Assembly: GCF_003344965.1 (NCBI RefSeq)
Contig: NZ_CP031194.1
Location: forward strand, 1,550,001 to 1,614,000
From: Streptomyces paludis
GTDB lineage: Bacteria; Actinomycetota; Actinomycetes; Streptomycetales; Streptomycetaceae
Reading direction: 5' to 3'
DNA: 64,000 nt
The translations under genes were made by a program, and so were the position numbers. Positions 1-8,827 of this stretch are shown here, one piece after another. How positions within the stretch are numbered: position 1 is the first letter of the stretch; each line of letters starts with the position of its first letter. Under the pieces are notes generated by a model. That model had not been told where the DNA came from. It made no database searches and worked only from the letters and a program-made list of their open reading frames with translations.

Positions 1-619
1 GCAGTAGCGCGTTCACGATGTCCTGGAGTGGGGCGAGCAGGTCGTCGGGGGTCGCGTCGCGCAGGGGCTGGAGGCCGACGGAGGAGCGTACGACGGCGAC
101 GCCGACGCCCAGCGCGACCAGGAGCTGAGCCCTCAGCAGGCGTTCGGTGTCCTCCTCCCCCGCCGGGCCGGCCGGAGACGAGGACGCCTCCCGTACGCGA
201 CGGCTGAAGTCCTCCAGCGCCCGTCTGCGCAGGGCGTCGGTCTGCTCGTCGCCGGAGGGGCGCAGCAGCATCAGGACCGGGTGCTCGCCGAACTCGGGCC
301 AGGCGTCGGCCGACAGCTGGCGGCTGAGCGCGCCCGCGAGGGCCTCGCGGCCCTCGGGGAAGTCGCCCTCCCGCCCCAGGAACCGGGGCGTGGAGGTCAG
401 CGCCGCCTTGAACAGGCCCTCTTTCGAGTCGAAGTACCGCTTGATGAGCGCCAGGTTGACCCCGACGTCGCCCGCGACGTCCCGGAGTGTCGTGCGCTCG
501 TACCCGAGGCGGATGAAGCGGCTGTGCGCGGCTTCCAGGAGCGCCTGGCGGGTCGCCGCCGCGTCCCGTCGCCGGGGTGCCCCGGTCTCGTCCCCCTCGC
601 GGGTCTCTCCCGTTGCCAC
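1..619 (-). CDS. TetR/AcrR-family transcriptional regulator (3' end outside window)
   Basis: The reading frame is open from a GTG at 619 to the window edge, about 206 residues, with no stop reached. Residues about 22-70 have the TetR helix-turn-helix: an ATRQALLEAA helix, the turn region TTLRDVAGDVGVN, then LIKRYFDSKEGLF. The ligand-binding half is poorly conserved, as is usual for the family. The gene is divergent from the isochorismatase-like gene at 741, and two near-identical 20-bp imperfect palindromes lie between them, so it probably represses both itself and that neighbour. The ligand is unknown. The GTG start was chosen because the helix-turn-helix begins about 20 residues later and the operators lie just upstream. 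Confidence 0.9.
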   Translation of the reverse strand, partial: MATGETREGDETGAPRRRDAAATRQALLEAAHSRFIRLGYERTTLRDVAGDVGVNLALIKRYFDSKEGLFKAALTSTPRFLGREGDFPEGREALAGALSRQLSADAWPEFGEHPVLMLLRPSGDEQTDALRRRALEDFSRRVREASSSPAGPAGEEDTERLLRAQLLVALGVGVAVVRSSVGLQPLRDATPDDLLAPLQDIVNALL

Positions 620-629
620 GCCGACCCCT

Positions 630-649
630 AAGTAATCACTCGTTGACTT
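630..649. promoter_or_regulatory. Operator copy 1 (probable TetR site)
   Basis: The sequence is AAGTAATCACTCGTTGACTT, an imperfect palindrome with AAGT...ACTT ends. It repeats almost exactly at 682-701. It lies 11 bp upstream of the TetR start, where binding would block that promoter. That it binds the adjacent regulator is inferred from position and symmetry. Confidence 0.6.
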
Positions 650-681
650 AGCTCTGAAGCACGGTTACGTTACCAAGCAAC

Positions 682-701
682 AAGTAATCAACTGTTGACT
701 T
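682..701. promoter_or_regulatory. Operator copy 2 (probable TetR site)
   Basis: The sequence is AAGTAATCAACTGTTGACTT. It matches copy 1 at 18 of 20 positions, the difference being in the centre. The two copies start 52 bp apart, about five helical turns, so bound dimers would face the same side of the DNA. It sits 40 bp upstream of the gene at 741. Confidence 0.6.
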
Positions 702-740
702 GTTCTTCTCGCGGTACGGCCGTACCGCCGTACGGAAGGA

Positions 741-1325
741 ATGACCGTGGCCCAGCACGCTCTCCTCGTCATGGATGTCCAGCGCGCCGTCGTCGACCGC
801 TACCCCGATCCCGCCTACCTCCCGCGCCTGCGCGAGGCCGTCGACGCCGCGCGGGCGGGCGGTGTTCCCGTGATCCACGCCGTCGTCGGGTTCCGCCCCG
901 GGTATCCGGAGGTCAGCGCCCGCAACCGGATGTTCGGCGGCCTCCTGCGCGCCGGGGCCCCGGCCGGTGCCGACGCCACCGCCACCGCCGCCGCCGAACG
1001 GGCCACCGCGATCCATCCCGACATCGCGCCCGAACCCGGCGAGACCGTCGTCACCAAGCGCCGCGTCAGCGCCTTCGCCGGGAGCGATCTGGACATGGTG
1101 CTGCGGGCGGGCGGGATCGACCACCTCGTCCTCACCGGTATCGCCACGAGCGGTGTTGTGCTGTCGACCCTGCGCCAGGCGGCGGACCTCGACTTCGGTC
1201 TCACCGTCCTGTCCGACGGCTGCCTCGACGCCGACCCGGAGGTGCACCGGGTGCTGACGGAGAAGGTGTTCCCGCAGCAGGCGGAGGTCACCACCGTGGC
1301 CGACTGGGCGGCGAAGATACGCTGA
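741..1325 (+). CDS. Isochorismatase-family (cysteine hydrolase fold) protein lacking the catalytic cysteine
   Basis: This 194-residue protein spans a whole isochorismatase-like alpha/beta domain. The N-terminal catalytic Asp is D12 (LLVMDVQ) and the Lys is K106 (TVVTKRR). The nucleophile loop reads GIATSGVV, so V139 occupies the position where nicotinamidases and isochorismatases have Cys. True amidohydrolase chemistry is therefore doubtful; the protein may belong to the Cys-less branch of the superfamily or bind a ligand only. It starts with ATG and is divergent from the TetR gene, so a small-molecule-responsive detoxification pair is likely. The substrate is unknown. Confidence 0.85.
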   Translation: MTVAQHALLVMDVQRAVVDRYPDPAYLPRLREAVDAARAGGVPVIHAVVGFRPGYPEVSARNRMFGGLLRAGAPAGADATATAAAERATAIHPDIAPEPGETVVTKRRVSAFAGSDLDMVLRAGGIDHLVLTGIATSGVVLSTLRQAADLDFGLTVLSDGCLDADPEVHRVLTEKVFPQQAEVTTVADWAAKIR

Positions 1326-1440
1326 CGGGCCGTCCTGCCCCGCCGCCGTACGCACCCGCACGCGGTCTCGTACCCGCTCACTCAATGGCATGGTGTGTCG
1401 GCACAAACGATCACGCGTGAGCGAGCGAGCGAGGCAGGAA

Positions 1441-3189
1441 ATGAGCACGTCCAGCACACCCGGCGCAGCCGGCACGGCCAGCACGGCCAGCACGGCCCAC
1501 GATCAGAACAGCGCGCAACCGGGCGGGGCCTTACGCTCCGACAGCGCCGGCAAAGGATCCTCCAGCCTCCTGAAGTCCAGCGCCCTCATGGCCGCCGGCA
1601 CGATCGTCTCCCGTATCACCGGGTTCCTGCGCACCCTCGTGATGGCCACCGCCATCGGTGTCGGCGCGCTCAACGACTCGTACCAGGTCGCCAATGTCCT
1701 GCCCACCATGATCTACGTGCTGGTCGGCGGCGGCGCGCTCAACGCCGTGTTCGTGCCGCAGCTCGTACGGGCCATGAAGCGGGACGACGACGGGGGCGAG
1801 GCGTACGCCAACCGGCTCTTCACGCTGGTCATCACCGGGCTGGCGGTGGTCACGGCGCTCGGGGTGCTGGCGGCCCCGCTGCTCGTGCGGATGATGTCGC
1901 CGGACATCGCCTCCGATCCGGAGCGCATGGCCATCACGGTGACCTTCGCGCGGTACTGCCTGCCCACCATGTTCTTCATGGGCGCGCATGTGGTGCTCGG
2001 GCAGATCCTGAACGCCCGGGGCCGGTTCGGCGCGATGATGTGGACCCCGGTCCTCAACAACCTCGTGACGATCGCCACGTTCGCCGGATTCATCTGGGCC
2101 TTCGGCGCCTTCACCGAGTCCGGCGTCGGCCCCTCGACCGTCACCCCCGGGGCCGTGCGGCTGCTCGGGCTCGGCACACTGCTCGGGCTCGCCGTGCAGG
2201 CGCTGGCGATGCTGCCGTATCTGCGCGGTGCCGGTTTCCGGCTCCGGCCGCGCTTCGACTTCCGGGGGCACGGGCTCGGCAAGGCCATGGGGCTGGCGAA
2301 GTGGACGCTGGCCTTTGTGCTGGCCAACCAGGCCGGTCTGGTGGTGGTCACCCAACTGGCCACCGAGGCGGGCTCGCTGGCCGAGCGGGCCGGTTACCCG
2401 GGGTCGGGGATCACGGCATACAACTACGCGCTGCTGCTCTGGCAGATGCCGCAGGCCATCATCACCGTGTCGGTGATGACCGCCGTACTGCCCCGGATCT
2501 CGCGCGCCGCCCACGACGACGACACGGCGGCCATACGGGACGACATCTCGTCCGGGCTGCGGACCTCCGCCGTCGCCATCGTGCCGTGCGCGTTCGCCTT
2601 CCTGGCGCTGGGCGTACCGATGGCGACGCTGCTGTACGCGGGGTCCGGCGCGGAGGGGGCGCGGGGGATCGGGTACGTCCTGATGGCCTTCGGCCTCGGG
2701 CTCGTTCCGTACTCGGTGCAGTACGTGGTGCTGCGCGGTTTCTACGCGTACGAGGACACCCGCACGCCCTTCTACAACACGGTGATCGTCGCCGTGGTCA
2801 ACGCGTCCGCCTCCGCCCTGTGCTTCGTCCTCCTGCCGGCGCGCTGGGCCGTCGCCGGGATGGCCGCCTCGTACGGTCTGGCCTTCGCGGTCGGGGTCGG
2901 GGTCGCCTGGCGGCGGCTGCGCAAGCGGCTGGGCGGGGATCTGGACGGCTCGCGCGTCGTACGTACGTATGTACGGCTGATCGTGGCGTCGGCGCCCGCG
3001 GCCTTCGCCGCCTGGAGCGCGGCCCGCGCGGTGACCGGCGAGCTGGGCGACGGCGCCGGGGGTTCGGCCGTGGCGCTGGCGGCGGGCGGGGCGGTACTGG
3101 CGGTGGTCTTCCTGGGGCTCGCCCGGCTGATGCGGCTGCCGGAACTCGACGCGCTGATGGGCGCGGTACGCGGCCGCCTGGGGCGCTGA
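1441..3189 (+). CDS. murJ: MurJ/MviN-type lipid II flippase (MOP superfamily) with a TTA codon
   Basis: The 582-residue protein has about 14 predicted membrane helices. After a Ser/Ala-rich cytoplasmic N-terminus comes the MurJ opening LMAAGTIVSRITGFLRT, and motifs such as LNARGRFG and LRGFYAYEDTRTPF follow. The family flips lipid-linked peptidoglycan precursor across the membrane. The ATG at 1441 was preferred to an upstream ATG at 1390 because GGCAGGA precedes it. Codon 31 (1531-1533) is TTA, a codon that streptomycetes read with the bldA tRNA, so full expression may be limited to the developmental stage. It stands alone between the hydrolase and a terminator; a housekeeping murJ probably lies elsewhere in the genome. 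Confidence 0.9.
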   Translation: MSTSSTPGAAGTASTASTAHDQNSAQPGGALRSDSAGKGSSSLLKSSALMAAGTIVSRITGFLRTLVMATAIGVGALNDSYQVANVLPTMIYVLVGGGALNAVFVPQLVRAMKRDDDGGEAYANRLFTLVITGLAVVTALGVLAAPLLVRMMSPDIASDPERMAITVTFARYCLPTMFFMGAHVVLGQILNARGRFGAMMWTPVLNNLVTIATFAGFIWAFGAFTESGVGPSTVTPGAVRLLGLGTLLGLAVQALAMLPYLRGAGFRLRPRFDFRGHGLGKAMGLAKWTLAFVLANQAGLVVVTQLATEAGSLAERAGYPGSGITAYNYALLLWQMPQAIITVSVMTAVLPRISRAAHDDDTAAIRDDISSGLRTSAVAIVPCAFAFLALGVPMATLLYAGSGAEGARGIGYVLMAFGLGLVPYSVQYVVLRGFYAYEDTRTPFYNTVIVAVVNASASALCFVLLPARWAVAGMAASYGLAFAVGVGVAWRRLRKRLGGDLDGSRVVRTYVRLIVASAPAAFAAWSAARAVTGELGDGAGGSAVALAAGGAVLAVVFLGLARLMRLPELDALMGAVRGRLGR

Positions 3190-3205
3190 GCCCCCGCTCC
3201 ACGCC

Positions 3206-3249
3206 AACGCCCCGGTACGGACCTCGCTTTCGGTCCGTACCGGGGCGTT
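3206..3249. terminator. Bidirectional hairpin terminator
   Basis: An 18-bp perfect inverted repeat (3206-3223 with 3232-3249) surrounds an 8-base loop. It sits between the convergent murJ-like gene and the RND transporter and can serve both. Confidence 0.85.
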
Positions 3250-3302
3250 CGGCTTCCGCTTCGGCTTCGGCTCAGCCTTCGGCCTCCGCTTCCGCTTCCG
3301 CC
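3250..3302. repeat. Degenerate CTTCGG/CTTCCG hexamer repeat
   Basis: About eight imperfect hexamers of the type CTTCGG or CTTCCG follow the terminator directly and end just before the stop codon of the RND gene. It is a low-complexity intergenic tract with no coding signal of its own. Confidence 0.6.
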
Positions 3303-3311
3303 GGGTGGCGG

Positions 3312-6300
3312 TTACGCGTTGACCGGCTCCTGGTCCGGCTCCGTCGCGGGGGCCCCGGCGGCCGGGGTCTCCTTGGCGGCGCGCTTCGCGGCCTTCTTGT
3401 CGGCGCGGCGCTCCTTGCGGAGTTCGACCATCGCGTAGAGCGTCGGTACGAGCAGCAGCGTCAGGACCGTGGAGGTCGTGAGGCCGCCGATGACGACCAC
3501 CGCCAGGGGCTGGCCGATGAAGCCGCCCTCACCGGTGACGCCGAGGGCCATCGGCACCAGCGCGCAGATGGTGGCCAGGGCGGTCATCAGGATCGGGCGC
3601 AGCCGGTGCCGGCCGCCCTCGATGACGGCTTCGACGATGCCGAAGCCCTGGGCCCGGTACTGGTTGATCAGGTCGATCAGCACGATCGCGTTGGTCACGA
3701 CGATGCCGATGAGCATCAGCATGCCGATCATCGCCGGGACGCCCATCGCGGTGCCCGTGATCAGCAGCAGTCCGATCGCGCCGGTCGCCGCGAACGGGAC
3801 CGAGACGAGCAGGATCAGCGGCTGGATCAGCGAGCGGAAGGTGGCGACGAGGAGCATGAAGACGATCGCGATGGCGGCCAGCATGGCGAGGCCGAGCTTC
3901 ACGAAGGCGTCGTTCTGGTCCTCGGAGACACCGCCGATGGAGGCGCTCGCGCCGTCCGGGAGCTTCAGCGAGTCGATCTTCGAGGCCAGCGCGGTGGAGA
4001 CCGCGCCGGTGTTGTCGCTGGTCGGCCGGGCCGTGATGGTGGCTGCGCGGGCACCGTCGATCCGGGTCATGGAGACGGGTCCGGGGACCAGCTCCACATC
4101 GGCGATCTGGCCGAGCTTCACGGGGCCGAGCGGCAGGGCCTTCAGCTCGGCCATGGTGGTGGCCGGCTCGGCGGAGGTGATGACGACATTGCGCTCGGTG
4201 TCGTCCAGCATCGCGCGGGCGGCGGTGGTGCCGCGTACGGCCTGGCCGACGGCCGCGCCGAGGGTGGCGTCGTTGAATCCGGCGTCCGCGGCCTTGGAGT
4301 TGGCCGTGACGGAGATACGCGGGACGGACTGCGACAGGTCGCTCTGGACGTCGGTGACGTCGTCGAGCTTCTTCACGGCGGCCTGGACCTGGTCGGCGGC
4401 CTCGCGCAGGGTGTCCGGGTCGGACGCCTTGACGACGACGCTGAGGTCCTGGCTGCCGAAGCCGTCACCGGCGGCGATGGTGGTGTCGCCGATGCCGTCG
4501 AGACCGGCCAGCTTCTTCTCGATCTCGTGCTGGGCGGACTCGTAGTCCTTGGCGTCCTTCAGGGTGATCTGGTACGACGCCTGGTTGGCGCCCGTACCGC
4601 CGCCGAAGGCCGCCATGAAGCCGGAGGAGCCGATGGTGACCTGGTAGTCCTTGATGGCCGGGACGGTCTTGAGGACCTCCTCGACCTTTCCGGCGGCGGC
4701 GTCGGCCGCGTCCAGGCTGGTGCCCGGCTCCAGCTTCTGCTTGATGGTGAGGACTTCCTGCTCGCCCTGGTCGAAGAAGTTGGTCTTCAGGAAGGGCACC
4801 ATGCCGAAGGTGCCGAGCAGAACGGCGACCGCGATACCGGCGCTCATGAGGCGGCGGCGGGTGGCGAACTGGAGCACCGGCACGTAGAAGCGCTGGAGAC
4901 GGCTCTGCGTCTCCTTCTCCTCGGCCAGCCGGCGCGCCTCCTCGGCGTCGACGCCGTCCGTGTCCGCCGGGGCCCGCAGGAACCAGAAGGAGAGGACGGG
5001 GACGACGGTCAGCGAGACGAGCAGCGAGGCGAGCAGCGCCGCCGTGACGGTCAGCGAGAAGGAGCCGAAGAGCGCGCCGACCATGCCGCCGACGAGACCG
5101 ATCGGCAGGAACACCGCGACGGTGGTCAGGGTGGAGGCGGTGATCGCGCCCGCGACCTCCTTGACGGCGGTGAGGATGGCGGCCTCGCGCTCCTCGCCGT
5201 AGCCGAGGTGCCGCTTGATGTTCTCCAGGACGACGATCGAGTCGTCCACGACGCGGCCGATCGCGATGGTCAGCGCGCCGAGGGTGAGCATGTTGAGCGA
5301 CAGGTCGCGCGTCCACAGCACGATCAGCGCCAGCAGGATGGAGAGCGGGATGGAGACCGCGGTGACGATCGTGGAGCGGATCGAGGCCAGGAAGACCAGG
5401 ATCACGAGGACCGCGAAGACCAGGCCGAGCGCGCCCTCGGTGGTGAGCCCGGAGATGGCCTTGGAGACGGCGGGGCCCTGGTCGCTGACGACGGTGAGGG
5501 TGGCGCCGGAGCCGAGGTCCTTGCGCAGCTCGGGCAGCTTGTCCTTGACGGCGTCGGAGATGGCGACGGCGCTGCCGTCCTTGTCCATCGTGGCCATGAC
5601 GGCGAGGCTGGGCTTGCCGTTCGTCCGGGTCAGGGACGTCGCGGGGGCCGGCTGCTGCTCGACGGTGGCGATGTCCGCGAGACGGACGGCCTTGGGGGCG
5701 TCGGTCTGACCCGCGCCGCCCGCGCCCGCGCCGGCCGGGGGCGCGATACGCAGGTCCTTGATCTGCTGGAGCGAGGTGAACCCGCCGCCGACCTGGACCG
5801 TACGGCTCTTGCCGTCCTCGGTGAACGAACCGGCGGGCAGTGCGGCGCCGCCGGCCCGGAGCGCCTCGGCGAGCGTCATGGTGTTGAGGCCCGCGGCGGC
5901 GAGCTTCCTGTCGTCCGGGGTGACGGCGACCTGGAGTTCACGGACGCCGTCGACGGTGACCTGGCCGACGCCGGAGATGTCCTGGAGCGCGGGGACGACC
6001 GTACGGTCCAGCTGTGCGGCGAGCGCCTGCTGGTCCTTGTCGGAGGTGACGGCGAGGACGACGGTCGGGATGTCGTCCGTCGAGCCGGCGATGACCTGCG
6101 GGTCGACCTCGCTCGGGAGCTGGGACCTGGCGCGGTTCACGGCCTGCTGGACATCGGCGACGAGCTGCTTGGTGTTCTCACCGCCGAAGTCGAAGCTGGC
6201 CATGATGATGGCGCTGCCCTCGCTGGCCGTCGAGGTGATGCTCTCAAGGCCGTCGACGGCCTTGAGGGAGTTCTCCAGCGGCTCGATGACCTGCTTCTCG

Positions 6301-6479
6301 ACCACATCGGGGGAGGCGCCCTGGTAGGGGGCGAGCACCGACACCATCGGCAGTTCGATGGAGGGCAGCAGCTGCTGCTTGAGCTGGGGTATCGCGATCG
6401 CGCCGAACACGATCGCGACGATCGACATCAGCCCTATCAGGGCCCGTTGCGCGAGGCTGAATTTGGACAGCCAGGACAT
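3312..6479 (-). CDS. RND-family (HAE1/AcrB-like) efflux permease
   Basis: The 1055-residue inner-membrane transporter has the full RND layout: one N-terminal helix (LAQRALIGLMSIVAIVFG), a large extracytoplasmic loop, a helix bundle, a second loop and a final bundle. The proton-relay motif GRVVDDSIVVLEN places D412 and D413 where AcrB has D407/D408. The tail is Lys/Ala-rich. The start at 6479 (MSWLSKF) was chosen because AGAGAG precedes it and family members begin this way; the frame is open another 33 codons upstream. No membrane-fusion gene is adjacent, as usual for Gram-positive single-component RND pumps. It lies 178 bp downstream of a two-component pair on the same strand that may control it. 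The substrate is unknown. Confidence 0.93.
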   Translation of the reverse strand: MSWLSKFSLAQRALIGLMSIVAIVFGAIAIPQLKQQLLPSIELPMVSVLAPYQGASPDVVEKQVIEPLENSLKAVDGLESITSTASEGSAIIMASFDFGGENTKQLVADVQQAVNRARSQLPSEVDPQVIAGSTDDIPTVVLAVTSDKDQQALAAQLDRTVVPALQDISGVGQVTVDGVRELQVAVTPDDRKLAAAGLNTMTLAEALRAGGAALPAGSFTEDGKSRTVQVGGGFTSLQQIKDLRIAPPAGAGAGGAGQTDAPKAVRLADIATVEQQPAPATSLTRTNGKPSLAVMATMDKDGSAVAISDAVKDKLPELRKDLGSGATLTVVSDQGPAVSKAISGLTTEGALGLVFAVLVILVFLASIRSTIVTAVSIPLSILLALIVLWTRDLSLNMLTLGALTIAIGRVVDDSIVVLENIKRHLGYGEEREAAILTAVKEVAGAITASTLTTVAVFLPIGLVGGMVGALFGSFSLTVTAALLASLLVSLTVVPVLSFWFLRAPADTDGVDAEEARRLAEEKETQSRLQRFYVPVLQFATRRRLMSAGIAVAVLLGTFGMVPFLKTNFFDQGEQEVLTIKQKLEPGTSLDAADAAAGKVEEVLKTVPAIKDYQVTIGSSGFMAAFGGGTGANQASYQITLKDAKDYESAQHEIEKKLAGLDGIGDTTIAAGDGFGSQDLSVVVKASDPDTLREAADQVQAAVKKLDDVTDVQSDLSQSVPRISVTANSKAADAGFNDATLGAAVGQAVRGTTAARAMLDDTERNVVITSAEPATTMAELKALPLGPVKLGQIADVELVPGPVSMTRIDGARAATITARPTSDNTGAVSTALASKIDSLKLPDGASASIGGVSEDQNDAFVKLGLAMLAAIAIVFMLLVATFRSLIQPLILLVSVPFAATGAIGLLLITGTAMGVPAMIGMLMLIGIVVTNAIVLIDLINQYRAQGFGIVEAVIEGGRHRLRPILMTALATICALVPMALGVTGEGGFIGQPLAVVVIGGLTTSTVLTLLLVPTLYAMVELRKERRADKKAAKRAAKETPAAGAPATEPDQEPVNA

Positions 6480-6657
6480 TGGGGTCTCTCTTCTGTGGTG
6501 TACGCGGCAGGCAGAGGAGCGCTGCGCCTCTGGAAGCGACCGGCACATGGGGACGGTGCTGCTTATACGATCAGCCATCCGCGAGCCGGATCCGTCGCCC
6601 CCAGGTCCCCATTCTTTATCTGCCGCATACCGCGCCTGGAGTACGGCTCAGGTGCGC

Positions 6658-7344
6658 TCAGTCCACCCTCGGGCGTACCAGTCCCGACTCGTAGGCGATG
6701 ACGACGAGTTGGGCGCGGTCCCGGGCGCCGAGCTTCGCCATGGCCCGGTTGACGTGCGTCTTTACGGTCAGTGGGCTGACCTGGAGGCGGCCCGCGATCT
6801 CGTCGTTGGACAGGCCGCCGGCGACCTGGACCAGCACTTCGCGCTCGCGCCCGGTCAGCGCGCTCAGCCGCTCGGTGTGGCCGCCGGGGTCGCGTTCGGC
6901 GGTGGCGCCGCCGCCCTGCGCGAGGAAGGTCGCGATCAGGCCCTTGGTCGCGGCCGGGGACAGCAGGGCGTCGCCCGCCGCCGCGATCCGGATGGCGCTG
7001 AGCAGCTCCTCGGGTTCGGCGCCCTTGCCGAGGAAGCCGGAGGCGCCGGCGCGCAGCGACTGCACCACGTACTCGTCGACCTCGAAGGTCGTCAGCATGA
7101 CGACCCGTACACCGGCGAGGTCGGGGTCGGCGCTGATCGTACGAGTGGCGGCGAGGCCGTCCGTGCCGGGCATCCGGATGTCCATCAGGACGACGTCCGG
7201 GCGGGCGGAGCGGGCGAGGGCGACGGCCTCGGCGCCGTCGGCGGCCTCCCCGACGACCTCCATGTCGGGCTCGGAGTCCACCAGGACATGGAACGCGCTG
7301 CGCAGCAGCGTCTGGTCGTCGGCGAGCAGCACCCTGATCGTCAT
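6658..7344 (-). CDS. NarL/LuxR-family response regulator
   Basis: The 228 residues form an N-terminal receiver with the acidic pair D9/D10, phosphoacceptor D55 (VVLMDIRMPG) and a conserved Lys in FLGKGAEPEE. A C-terminal LuxR-type helix-turn-helix follows (LTGREREVLV ... SNDEIAGRLQVSPLTVKTHV). The ATG overlaps the kinase stop by 4 bp (ATGA), so the two genes are translationally coupled. The next gene downstream is the RND transporter, a plausible target. Confidence 0.95.
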   Translation of the reverse strand: MTIRVLLADDQTLLRSAFHVLVDSEPDMEVVGEAADGAEAVALARSARPDVVLMDIRMPGTDGLAATRTISADPDLAGVRVVMLTTFEVDEYVVQSLRAGASGFLGKGAEPEELLSAIRIAAAGDALLSPAATKGLIATFLAQGGGATAERDPGGHTERLSALTGREREVLVQVAGGLSNDEIAGRLQVSPLTVKTHVNRAMAKLGARDRAQLVVIAYESGLVRPRVD

Positions 7345-8639
7345 CTGGTCCCCCCGTGTGCCGCGCGGTCCGCGCGGTGGTCCGCGCGGTCGTCCACGCG
7401 GCCTTCGACGGGCAGTATCGCCTGGGTGCGGAAGCCGCCGCCGAAGCGGGGTCCGGCGGTGAGGGTGCCGCCGAGGGCGGTGACGCGCTCGCGCATGCCG
7501 ATGAGACCGTGGCCGCCGCTGTCGGGGGCGGGCGTCCTCAGGTCGCCACCCACACCCCCGCCCGCGCCACCGTCGCCGCCGTTGTCGAGCACGGTGATCT
7601 CGACGGTGGATCCGATCCGTACGACGCTGACCTCGGCCTTCGCACCCGCACCCGCGTGCTTCCGCACGTTGGTCAGCGCCTCCTGGATGATCCGGTACGC
7701 GGCGAGATCGACGGCGGCGGGCAGTTCACGGCGCGGGCCGGGGCCGTCGACCAGGAACTCCACGGGCAGGCCCGCGTTGCGGAAGGTGTCGAGGAGCCCG
7801 TCGAGATGGGCGAGTCCGGGGGCGGGCTCGGTGGGGGCCGTGGGGTCGCCGGACTGGCGGAGCAGACCGACGGTGGCGCGCAGCTCGTTGAGCGCGGAGC
7901 GGCTCGCCTCCCGTACGTGCGCGAGCGCCTCCTTGGCCTGGTCGGGGCGCCGGTCCATGACATGCGAGGCGACACCGGCCTGCACATTGACCAGGGCGAT
8001 GTGATGGGCGACGACATCGTGCAGGTCACGGGCGATACGCAGCCGCTCCTCGGCGACACGGCGGCGCGCCTCCTCCTCGCGGGTGCGTTCGGCGCGTTCG
8101 GCGCGCTCGCGGATGGCGTCGACAAAGGCGCGGCGGCTGCGGACGGCGTCCCCGGCGGCGCCGGCCATGCCGGCCCAGGCGAAGATCGCCAGATTCTCCT
8201 GGGCGTACCAGGGGGCGCTGCTGACGGCCATCGCGACCGCCGTGAGGACGGTCATGGTGGCGAGGCCGACCCGCCAGGTGGTGGGGCGGTCGGTGTGCGC
8301 GCCGACGGTGTAGAGCGCGATGACGGCGGTGATGACGGCGGGCGCGGGCGGGTGGAGGACGACCAGCCCGAGCAGGGTCAGCCCGGCGGTGCCCAGCAGT
8401 ACGGGCATGGGCGCGCGGCGCCGGAAGACCAGCACGGCGGCGCTGAGCACCATGAGGAGCACCCCGAAGGGCTCGGGCGTACGGTTCCCGAAGACGGGTC
8501 CCTCGGGCCCGCCGTGGTCGGCGAACGACCCCACGATCATGCAGCAGAGCGCCCCGGCCGCCAGCACGGCGTCCGAAGCGAGGGGATGCGCGTGCGCCCG
8601 GTCCCGTGAGCGGGCGTACACCTCTCCGAGAGTCGTCAC
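7341..8639 (-). CDS. Two-component sensor histidine kinase (HisKA_3 type)
   Basis: The 432-residue membrane kinase has about five helices within residues 20-165, a charged coiled-coil linker (residues about 170-200), then the dimerisation/phosphoacceptor helix RIARDLHDVVAHH with H207. A HATPase_c domain follows, with N-box TNVRKHAG and a G-box ending HGLIGMRERV. The GTG at 8639 is favoured because upstream codons are Arg/Pro/Gly-rich and unlike family N-termini; the frame stays open to 8810 and the ribosome site is weak, so the exact start is uncertain. The cognate regulator overlaps its 3' end. The signal is unknown. Confidence 0.9.
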   Translation of the reverse strand: MTTLGEVYARSRDRAHAHPLASDAVLAAGALCCMIVGSFADHGGPEGPVFGNRTPEPFGVLLMVLSAAVLVFRRRAPMPVLLGTAGLTLLGLVVLHPPAPAVITAVIALYTVGAHTDRPTTWRVGLATMTVLTAVAMAVSSAPWYAQENLAIFAWAGMAGAAGDAVRSRRAFVDAIRERAERAERTREEEARRRVAEERLRIARDLHDVVAHHIALVNVQAGVASHVMDRRPDQAKEALAHVREASRSALNELRATVGLLRQSGDPTAPTEPAPGLAHLDGLLDTFRNAGLPVEFLVDGPGPRRELPAAVDLAAYRIIQEALTNVRKHAGAGAKAEVSVVRIGSTVEITVLDNGGDGGAGGGVGGDLRTPAPDSGGHGLIGMRERVTALGGTLTAGPRFGGGFRTQAILPVEGRVDDRADHRADRAAHGGTR

Positions 8640-8722
8640 GTCTCGCAACGGTACGCGCCCCCCGCGCGGGCGTCCCCCGTACGAGTGCCCTGTGTGCCCG
8701 TGCCCCATGGGGGCCGGACGCG

Positions 8723-8756
8723 CGCGTGCCCCGCACCGGTGGGTGCGGGGCACGCG
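8723..8756 (-). terminator. Hairpin terminator of the pspA operon
   Basis: A 14-bp perfect stem (8723-8736 with 8743-8756) has a 6-base loop. It lies downstream of the pspAA stop and upstream of the kinase gene on the same strand, isolating the two units. Confidence 0.75.
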
Positions 8757-8827
8757 GAGTCGCTGGAGTGGAGTCCGGGTCCGCCCGGGCTTTCGGCCGC
8801 GGGTGTCCACGGGGTGTCTACGGGTGT

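Noticed and set aside
1395..6701. A 1768-codon open frame on the plus strand
   Set aside because: It is antisense to the RND gene and out of frame with murJ; composition is Arg/Gly/Asp-rich without domains. High GC makes such shadows common.
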